Assembly: GCA_965215945.1 (NCBI GenBank)
Contig: CBDCFC010000042.1
Location: 1 to 10,960, forward strand
Direction: 5' to 3'
Length of the DNA: 10,960 nucleotides
Source: JAHEKD01 sp965215945
GTDB taxonomy: Bacteria; Pseudomonadota; Gammaproteobacteria; Arenicellales; JAHEKD01
Part shown: positions 6,842 to 10,960 of the stretch, one piece after another
Layout: each line of letters starts with the position of its first letter
How positions within the stretch are numbered: position 1 is the stretch's first letter
Position numbers and translations under genes: made by a program
Notes under the pieces: model-generated
The model's database searches: none
The model's input: the letters and a program-made list of their open reading frames with translations, nothing else
What the model was told of the DNA's origin: nothing

Positions 6842-7720
6842 TTACCTGATAATTGTACCAATACCTTCATCAGAAAATATTTCTAACAAAGTGACATGCT
6901 CAACCCGTCCATCGAGAATAATCGAACCGGCAACCTCATTATCGATGGCATTCAAGGCACACTCAATTTTAGGCAACATCCCGCCTGCAATTACACCCTG
7001 CTTGATCAAGTCATTGGTTGCTGACTGATCCAGCTCTCGAATCAATTTTCCATCTGAATCGAGTACCCCCGGTGTGTTAGTCAATAACATCAATCGCTCT
7101 GCTTTCAACTTAATAGCAATCTCTCCGGCGACACTGTCAGCGTTGATGTTATAGGTTTGTCCGGCTTCATCCACTCCAATCGGCGCAATCACCGGAATAA
7201 ATCGATGTGATTCAAGTACCTCGACCAATCTTGAGTCAATTTCGACTATTTCCCCAACATGACCAATATCAACTGGTGTTGGGTTTTCATCATTAGATAC
7301 TTTTAACTGTTTGGCTTGAATTAAACCTCCATCTTTGCCAGTTAAGCCTACAGCGTAGCCACCATTTTTATTAATCAGATTAACGATTTCCTTATTAACA
7401 GCTCCGCCCAAAACCATTTCGACAATATCCATGGTTTCGCTGTCGGTAACACGCAAGCCATTTATAAATTCCGACGTCTTACCCACTTTTTCTAACAACT
7501 GGCTAATTTGTGGGCCACCGCCATGTACCACAACCGGATTAATTCCCACCAGTTTCATTAGCACCACATCACGGGCAAAACCGTTTTTAAGATCGTCATC
7601 AACCATGGCATTACCGCCATATTTGATAACAACTGTTTTGCCCTCGTAGCGGCGAATGTAAGGTAATGCCTCGGTTAGAACCCGGGCAAAGTCTTCCGGT
7701 TGTGTTTGTAAATCGGTCAT
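6842..7720 (-). CDS. argB: Acetylglutamate kinase (N-acetyl-L-glutamate 5-phosphotransferase)
   Basis: Second step of arginine synthesis: phosphorylates N-acetylglutamate with ATP in the cytoplasm. 292 residues of the amino-acid kinase family. Motifs are VIKYGGNAM (31-39), VVHGGGPQI (64-72), NGLRVTD (87-93), NINADSVAGE (191-200), LLTNTPGVLD (212-221) and GGMLPKI (246-252). The extra N-terminal helix (about 5-25) and the C-terminal HVTLLEIFSDEGIGT (275-289) are the hallmarks of hexameric, arginine-inhibited enzymes, so feedback inhibition by arginine is likely. No ribosome-binding site precedes ATG 7720. A promoter-like pair places +1 on the A of the start codon, so the mRNA may be leaderless. 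It lies alone, without other arg genes. Confidence 0.97.
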   Translation of the reverse strand: MTDLQTQPEDFARVLTEALPYIRRYEGKTVVIKYGGNAMVDDDLKNGFARDVVLMKLVGINPVVVHGGGPQISQLLEKVGKTSEFINGLRVTDSETMDIVEMVLGGAVNKEIVNLINKNGGYAVGLTGKDGGLIQAKQLKVSNDENPTPVDIGHVGEIVEIDSRLVEVLESHRFIPVIAPIGVDEAGQTYNINADSVAGEIAIKLKAERLMLLTNTPGVLDSDGKLIRELDQSATNDLIKQGVIAGGMLPKIECALNAIDNEVAGSIILDGRVEHVTLLEIFSDEGIGTIIR

Positions 7721-7726
7721 TAATGA

Positions 7727-7754
7727 AATATAAAAGAAAAGGGGTCAGAGTCAA
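7727..7754 (-). promoter_or_regulatory. Candidate argB promoter giving a leaderless transcript
   Basis: TTGACT (7754-7749), a 16-nt spacer, then TATATT (7732-7727); both hexamers are 5/6. Six bases later comes the A of the argB ATG, the normal +1 distance. The -35 lies in the arm of the hairpin 7741-7770. The absence of a Shine-Dalgarno before argB agrees with this. Confidence 0.45.
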
Positions 7755-7770
7755 GCATGACTCTGACCCC
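7731..7770 (-). terminator. Intrinsic terminator of hsp20
   Basis: On the minus strand the 13-bp hairpin (7770-7741) is followed at once by TTTTCTTTTA, 26 nt past the hsp20 stop codon. Strong stem plus U-tract is the classical rho-independent form. It would also insulate argB from heat-shock transcription. Confidence 0.65.
7741..7770. repeat. Perfect hairpin GGGGTCAGAGTCA / TGACTCTGACCCC
   Basis: 13-bp perfect arms around a 4-nt loop (AGCA on plus). The long GC-containing stem is suggestive of a dispersed palindromic repeat family; from memory, GGGGTCAGAGT motifs recur in proteobacterial intergenic regions, but this needs a search. A second small hairpin, CGAACT-AA-AGTTCG (7770-7783), abuts it. 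Confidence 0.9.
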
Positions 7771-7795
7771 GAACTAAAGTTCGAACGATTTAAAC

Positions 7796-8245
7796 TTAAG
7801 CGTTAATAGTGATTTTCTTGGGTTGAACCTGTTCGGCCTTGGCCAGAACCAAGTTCAACACGCCGTCTTTGTAATTAGCTTCAATGTTGTTCTCATCAAC
7901 ATCCTTACCTACTTTCAAAGACCGAGAGAATTTGCCATAACGCCGCTCCCGGCGGATAACTTTACCGTCTTTTTCTTCAACATTCTCCGCTGAAGTTTCC
8001 GCCGCAATAGTTAGTACGCCATCTTCAAGCGTTACGTTTAAATCATCTTTGTTAATGCCTGGAATTTCGGCCTGGATTTCGTATGTACTTTCTTTTTCGA
8101 CTACATCAATCGCTAATGAAAAAGCATTATCACCTTGCTTTGACAAAACACGATGAGGCCTGAAAAAATCATTAATAATGTTATCGAAATCGTTAAACAC
8201 ATCCAAAGCTACTGGGTTGTCCAGTCGTCTATTTACTGTATTCAT
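7796..8245 (-). CDS. Small heat-shock protein, Hsp20/alpha-crystallin family
   Basis: An ATP-independent cytoplasmic holdase that binds unfolding proteins as large oligomers. 149 residues: a short N-terminal arm with FNDFDNIINDFFRP (17-30), an alpha-crystallin domain at about 43-137 (AIDVVEKESTYEIQAEIPGI..., EDGVLTIAAE, and the signature ANYKDGVLNLVLAK at 123-136), and the C-terminal I-x-I motif ITI (145-147) used for oligomer docking. ATG 8245 has GGAG (8255-8252) 6 nt upstream. A near-consensus RpoH promoter precedes it and a strong terminator follows, so it is a monocistronic heat-shock gene. Closer to the general Hsp20 class than to IbpA/IbpB, hence no symbol. Confidence 0.95.
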   Translation of the reverse strand: MNTVNRRLDNPVALDVFNDFDNIINDFFRPHRVLSKQGDNAFSLAIDVVEKESTYEIQAEIPGINKDDLNVTLEDGVLTIAAETSAENVEEKDGKVIRRERRYGKFSRSLKVGKDVDENNIEANYKDGVLNLVLAKAEQVQPKKITINA

Positions 8246-8278
8246 GGATTACTCCAAATAATTAGTTTGTTGATTCTT

Positions 8279-8307
8279 ATATGGGAATACAGGTTTTGGT
8301 TTTCAAG
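8279..8307 (-). promoter_or_regulatory. RpoH (sigma-32) heat-shock promoter of hsp20
   Basis: On the minus strand CTTGAAA (8307-8301), a 14-nt spacer, then TCCCATAT (8286-8279). Compared with the E. coli sigma-32 consensus CTTGAAA / CCCCATnT it has a perfect -35 and one mismatch in the -10, with normal spacing. Position and gene function agree. Confidence 0.8.
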
Positions 8308-8343
8308 TGAAAGTTTAAAATACTTAAGTATTTTAAACTTTCA
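8308..8343. repeat. Perfect 36-bp palindrome without loop
   Basis: Each arm is TGAAAGTTTAAAATACTT (8308-8325) with its exact complement at 8326-8343; the centre is CTTAAG. It directly abuts the -35 of the hsp20 promoter and shares its last three bases with the TCATTCCGACCG repeat unit. Could be a dispersed element, operator or cruciform. Confidence 0.95.
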
Positions 8344-8466
8344 TTCCGACCGTAGCGGAGGAATCTCCTAAAATAATACTGCCAATTCAAACGAAGTGAT
8401 CTCTTCGATTAAAGGCCCGAATAGTCGTAAGGAGATCCTCACGCGGCTTTGTCGCTCAGGATGACA
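8341..8466. repeat. Palindromic repeat unit 1 (TCATTCCGACCG...AGGATGACA)
   Basis: Starts TCATTCCGACCGTAGCGG and ends GCTCAGGATGACA, two forms of a widely dispersed bacterial intergenic repeat in opposite orientation. GAGGAATCTCCT (8358-8369) pairs with AGGAGATCCTC (8430-8440) apart from one extra A. It contains the direct repeat at 8409-8438 shared with unit 2. Confidence 0.7.
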
Positions 8467-8490
8467 GTTCAGAACTTACGCTGAAACGAG

Positions 8491-8517
8491 CCTGTTGGGG
8501 TAAATAACCTTAGCAGG
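8491..8517 (+). repeat. Imperfect hairpin between the two repeat units
   Basis: On the plus strand CCTGTTGGGGT (8491-8501) can pair with ACCTTAGCAGG (8507-8517) through 11 pairs, three of them G-U, with a 5-nt loop AAATA. The G-U pairs suggest it would form better in RNA of the plus strand. No role assigned. Confidence 0.45.
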
Positions 8518-8583
8518 CCGGAATCTCCTTACAAAGGACTAGTACCTTGGTTAAAGCCCGAACAGCCATTAGGAGATCCCGGC
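8517..8583. repeat. Palindromic repeat unit 2
   Basis: GCCGGAATCTCCT (8517-8529) pairs with AGGAGATCCCGGC (8571-8583) at 12 of 13 positions. Its right half (8551-8579, TTAAAGCCCGAACAG...) is a direct copy of 8409-8438 in unit 1, 142 bp away, with a few changes. It may end transcription from the ureohydrolase operon. Confidence 0.65.
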
Positions 8584-8607
8584 ACAAGGCCAGTACACTT
8601 AAGTTAA

Positions 8608-9570
8608 TTATTTCTCGGATCTTTCGTGGAAGATAAAACCAATACTGTTCATCAGAATTTGGGCTGCCAGAATTGAAGTGATTCCGGTAGGATCATAAGC
8701 TGGTGCAACTTCAACTAAATCCATACCGATTATATTGCCCTGCTTACTTAAGCCTTGGATCAGTTCTAACACTTCGTAATATAAAAACCCACCATGACTG
8801 GGGGTGCCTGTTCCCGGTGCAATTGACGGATCAAAGCCGTCGATATCTATGGTGATGTAATAATTTTTTCCTTCAGGAATTTGCTCTAAAACTTTGTCCT
8901 TACCTAGATTTCTAATTTGACGGATTGACAATATTGTCGAACCTGCCTGTCTGGCTGCATCATAGTCACTTCGATTCGAGGAAGATACATTGCGGATCCC
9001 CAGCTGAGTCATACCGTTGATATGACTCATTTCCGAAGCACGCCTAAGCGGGTTTCCGTGCCCATAACGTACACCGTGGCGTTCATCGACAAAATCCAAA
9101 TGAGCATCGAACTGCACGATATGAATTGGTCCTTGTTGATCAAACGCTTTAATTACAGGCGCGTGGATGGAATGATCACCGCCAAGCACAACTGGCATTG
9201 CACCCTGGGATAAAATCTGCCTGACGGCTGACTCAGCATTAGCATGGCTCTGCTGCATGTCTGTATGAACGATATCCGCATCGCCAACATCAACAATTCG
9301 AACCTGATCTTTCGTTAAATACATGGCATCATCTTCATGATCGTAGGCACCAGCATGTCCAAATGAAAATAGCGTTGAGGCTTCGCGAATTGCCCTGGGT
9401 CCAAAACGTGCACCAGAACGCCATTGTGTACCCATATCGTTTGGCACACCTAACACGGCTACATCAGCATCAATCGAGCTCCAGTCATTACAAACTGGCG
9501 ACTTTGCAAACGTGCAATGACCGACGAACGGTAAATTTAATCGACCTTGTTCGTAACTATTTTCTGGCAT
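8608..9570 (-). CDS. Arginase/agmatinase-family ureohydrolase
   Basis: A binuclear manganese hydrolase that splits a guanidino compound to urea and an amine; agmatine is the usual guess, with guanidinobutyrate, guanidinopropionate or another guanidine as alternatives. 320 residues, complete. Metal-site motifs are GGDHS (130-134, His133), FDAHLD (154-159: Asp155, His157, Asp159) and IDIDGFDPSIAPGTGTP (241-257: Asp242, Asp244). Glu287 in DLVEVAP matches the conserved guanidino-binding Glu. Leu replaces the more usual Thr/Ser in DAHxD, and the GHGNPLRRA loop (170-178) differs from typical SpeB, so I withhold the name speB. The start lies 1 nt after the HAD stop codon, so it is the last gene of the murB-side operon and translation is probably coupled. 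Confidence 0.88.
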   Translation of the reverse strand: MPENSYEQGRLNLPFVGHCTFAKSPVCNDWSSIDADVAVLGVPNDMGTQWRSGARFGPRAIREASTLFSFGHAGAYDHEDDAMYLTKDQVRIVDVGDADIVHTDMQQSHANAESAVRQILSQGAMPVVLGGDHSIHAPVIKAFDQQGPIHIVQFDAHLDFVDERHGVRYGHGNPLRRASEMSHINGMTQLGIRNVSSSNRSDYDAARQAGSTILSIRQIRNLGKDKVLEQIPEGKNYYITIDIDGFDPSIAPGTGTPSHGGFLYYEVLELIQGLSKQGNIIGMDLVEVAPAYDPTGITSILAAQILMNSIGFIFHERSEK

Positions 9571-9571
9571 A

Positions 9572-10249
9572 TTACTTTTCCATTTCTTTTTGAAGCCAGT
9601 CGTTGGCTTCGATTAAGCTATTAAAAATCTGAAAGGCTTGCGTCTTCACATAATCAGTTGGTTCAACCAGGTCCGGTACCATTACCGCTTTACTACCGGC
9701 ATTAATAGCAGCTTGCATACCAATGTTGGAATCCTCCAGTACAATCATGTTTTCTGCCCTTACGTTTAAATCAGCAGCAGCGGCGAGATATTTATCCGGT
9801 GCCGGCTTAGATGGCAAACCCCTGTCCCAGGTTATTAGTGTATGAAAGCGATTTGGATAATCCCAGTCTTTAAAATTTCTAAGTACTGTACTGTGACTGG
9901 AAGTTGTTACTAAAGCTAATGGAATTTTTTGGCTTTCCAGTTGTTCAAAAAGCTCATGAAACCCGGGCTTGAAATCAATTCCATCGGATTCAAACAATTC
10001 GCCGACATACTGCCACCAAGATTTTCTAAAGCCCGATGTATCAAAATCCATGCCAAATCGATCATACATCAGTTGGTCACAAACTGGCTGGGAGTTGCCG
10101 ATAAAACGTTTGTAATAATCATCCTCAACCTCTATGTTGAATTCATCGGCGGTAATAAAAAATGCTTTCCTGGATAACTCTTCTGTATCAAAGATCAACC
10201 CGTCCATGTCAAAGGCAACGGCTTCAATCGATTGTTGTTTCAAATCCAT
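9572..10249 (-). CDS. HAD-superfamily (subfamily IA) phosphatase or phosphomutase-like protein
   Basis: 225 residues of the beta-phosphoglucomutase-like branch: cytoplasmic, Mg-dependent, aspartate nucleophile. Motif I is FDMDGLIFDTEE (13-24) with Asp14 and Asp16. The cap domain covers about 18-95. Motif II is LVTTSS (113-118), motif III Lys148 in SKPAPDKYL, and motif IV VLEDSNIGMQAAINAG (170-185). All catalytic residues are present. The substrate is probably a small sugar phosphate or similar, but the family is promiscuous. Start ATG 10249 lies inside the end of the upstream methyltransferase-like gene (10-nt overlap), and the stop is 1 nt before the ureohydrolase start. Family certain, substrate unknown. 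Confidence 0.9.
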   Translation of the reverse strand: MDLKQQSIEAVAFDMDGLIFDTEELSRKAFFITADEFNIEVEDDYYKRFIGNSQPVCDQLMYDRFGMDFDTSGFRKSWWQYVGELFESDGIDFKPGFHELFEQLESQKIPLALVTTSSHSTVLRNFKDWDYPNRFHTLITWDRGLPSKPAPDKYLAAAADLNVRAENMIVLEDSNIGMQAAINAGSKAVMVPDLVEPTDYVKTQAFQIFNSLIEANDWLQKEMEK

Positions 10250-10698
10250 CGCCGCACTTTTTGCTTGTATTCTACATACGATTGATCAAACTTTTTTAAC
10301 ATGATGGCTTCTTCTGGAAGAACTTGAAATTTAGTAATGTAGAAAATAAAAATAGGCAAAACCACTATTGAAATCAAGTTGCCAACATAAAGTGTCCATG
10401 CACACAAAATGATTAACAACCCCAGATACATAGGATTGCGAGAAAACTTATAAACGCCGGTTATTACTAGATCTGTAGACTCGTTCGGTTTCATTGGATT
10501 GATGGTGGTTTTTTGTTGCCTGAATTTCAACAAAGCCAGGGTATCAATTGTCAGTCCAACAGCCAGTAAAAAAATCGCAATGCTTCTTTGGCCCGTAAAG
10601 TCATAATCAAATTGTGTAAATAACCTATTCAAAGCCCAAATTAGCACAGCACAAATCAATGCAACTAGTGGCGGTGGAATTCTTAATTCAAGATTCAT
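10240..10698 (-). CDS. ICMT/PEMT-like integral membrane methyltransferase-family protein
   Basis: 152 residues with membrane segments at about 10-27, 37-57 and a long hydrophobic span from about 91 to 122 that may form a helical hairpin. It has the isoprenylcysteine/phospholipid methyltransferase family pattern: GVYKFSRNPMYLG (81-93), then EEAIMLKKFDQSYVEYKQKVRRWI (129-152), which form the S-adenosylmethionine site in characterised members. Bacteria lack prenylcysteine in most cases, so the methyl acceptor is unknown; a lipid or small thiol is possible. It overlaps murB by one base (TAATG) and the HAD gene by 10, so it belongs to one operon. Confidence 0.85.
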   Translation of the reverse strand: MNLELRIPPPLVALICAVLIWALNRLFTQFDYDFTGQRSIAIFLLAVGLTIDTLALLKFRQQKTTINPMKPNESTDLVITGVYKFSRNPMYLGLLIILCAWTLYVGNLISIVVLPIFIFYITKFQVLPEEAIMLKKFDQSYVEYKQKVRRWI

Positions 10699-10960
10699 TA
10701 AATGATTCGTGGCTCCGGTTCTAAAACAATACCAAACTCATCTAAAACCGATCTTTGAATTTTATTCGCTATTTGCCAAAGCTGCTTTCCACTGGCTTGC
10801 CCATAATTAACCAAAACCAGAGAGTGGTTTTTATAAACCCCAGCATCACCCTCTCTGAATCCTTTCCAGCCACAATGCTCAATCATCCAGGCAGCCGATA
10901 ATTTATAGCTATCATCGGATAACTTGTATGCTGGCATATTTCGATAACTCAATTTCAGTG
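10698..10960 (-). CDS. murB: UDP-N-acetylenolpyruvoylglucosamine reductase, C-terminal part (runs off the right edge)
   Basis: The visible 86 residues are the C-terminal substrate-binding end of MurB, the FAD/NADPH enzyme that makes UDP-MurNAc for peptidoglycan. They show MPAYKL, YKLSAAWMIEHCGWKGFREGDAGVYKNHSLVLVNYG and the ending VLDEFGIVLEPEPRII, which holds the conserved LEPE Glu near the active site. The frame stays open to the window edge, so the start and FAD domain lie outside. The TAA stop overlaps the ATG of the next gene. It is the first visible gene of a four-gene minus-strand operon. Confidence 0.93.
   Translation of the reverse strand, partial: LKLSYRNMPAYKLSDDSYKLSAAWMIEHCGWKGFREGDAGVYKNHSLVLVNYGQASGKQLWQIANKIQRSVLDEFGIVLEPEPRII

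Larger units (their letters stand above)
8246..8607. other. 362-bp spacer filled with regulatory and repeat sequence
   Basis: No credible gene on either strand. From the hsp20 side it holds the ribosome-binding site, the sigma-32 promoter, a perfect 36-bp palindrome, and then two related palindromic repeat units up to the stop of the ureohydrolase gene. Confidence 0.7.

Noticed and set aside
8246..8340. CIRCE (HrcA) operator or ROSE thermometer upstream of hsp20
   Set aside because: No TTAGCACTC-N9-GAGTGCTAA pattern is present, and the short leader between the sigma-32 site and ATG has no obvious ROSE hairpin.
8153..8371. Plus-strand open frame across the hsp20 start and palindrome
   Set aside because: It overlaps hsp20 coding sequence, its promoter and the palindrome, and its product has no recognisable features.
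8341..8583. CRISPR array
   Set aside because: Only two imperfect, palindromic units of unequal length with no regular spacers and no cas genes.

Overview
The window looks like a chromosomal segment of a moderately AT-leaning gammaproteobacterium. Best evidence: an E. coli-like periplasmic gamma-glutamyltransferase, a MurB C-terminus ending LEPEPRII, an ArgB with the arginine-feedback signature, and a textbook RpoH (sigma-32) promoter before an Hsp20 gene. I cannot name the genus. Every gene except one (6024-6836) lies on the minus strand. No tRNA, rRNA or CRISPR is visible.

Layout from left to right. 1-1212 (-) is the N-terminal part of a secreted, repeat-type surface protein ending in an SdrD/Cna-B-like domain; it reads only after about ten single-base corrections, mostly in homopolymers. 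1213-1541 is gene-free and holds a 3x8 bp tandem repeat. 1542-2389 (-) is a D-amino-acid aminotransferase broken by two +1 A insertions at its catalytic lysine. 2464-2976 holds a small GIY-YIG nuclease gene bracketed by inverted copies of a GTCATTGCGA...GCAATCCA repeat, a possible mobile unit. 3025-4758 (-) is ggt, with a plausible sigma-70 promoter. 4967-5893 (-) is an exported HExxH metallopeptidase-like protein, divergent from 6024-6836 (+), a YiiX-like permuted papain-fold protein. The latter converges with argB (6842-7720) across a 5-nt gap.

argB is separated from hsp20 (7796-8245) by a perfect 13-bp-stem hairpin. The hairpin can act as the hsp20 terminator, and one arm supplies the -35 of a promoter whose predicted +1 is the A of the argB ATG (leaderless). 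Upstream of hsp20 lie the sigma-32 promoter, a perfect loopless 36-bp palindrome and an array of dispersed-type palindromic repeats (8341-8583). From the right edge runs a tightly coupled minus-strand operon: murB (3' end) - ICMT/PEMT-like membrane methyltransferase - HAD phosphatase - arginase/agmatinase-family ureohydrolase, with overlaps of 1 and 10 nt and a gap of 1 nt.

Most of the window is housekeeping metabolism: arginine synthesis, guanidino-compound hydrolysis, glutathione turnover and peptidoglycan precursors. I see no defence system or phage. The items most worth a second look are the indel cluster at the left edge, the repeat-flanked GIY-YIG unit, the hairpin/leaderless argB junction and the palindrome/repeat array before hsp20.
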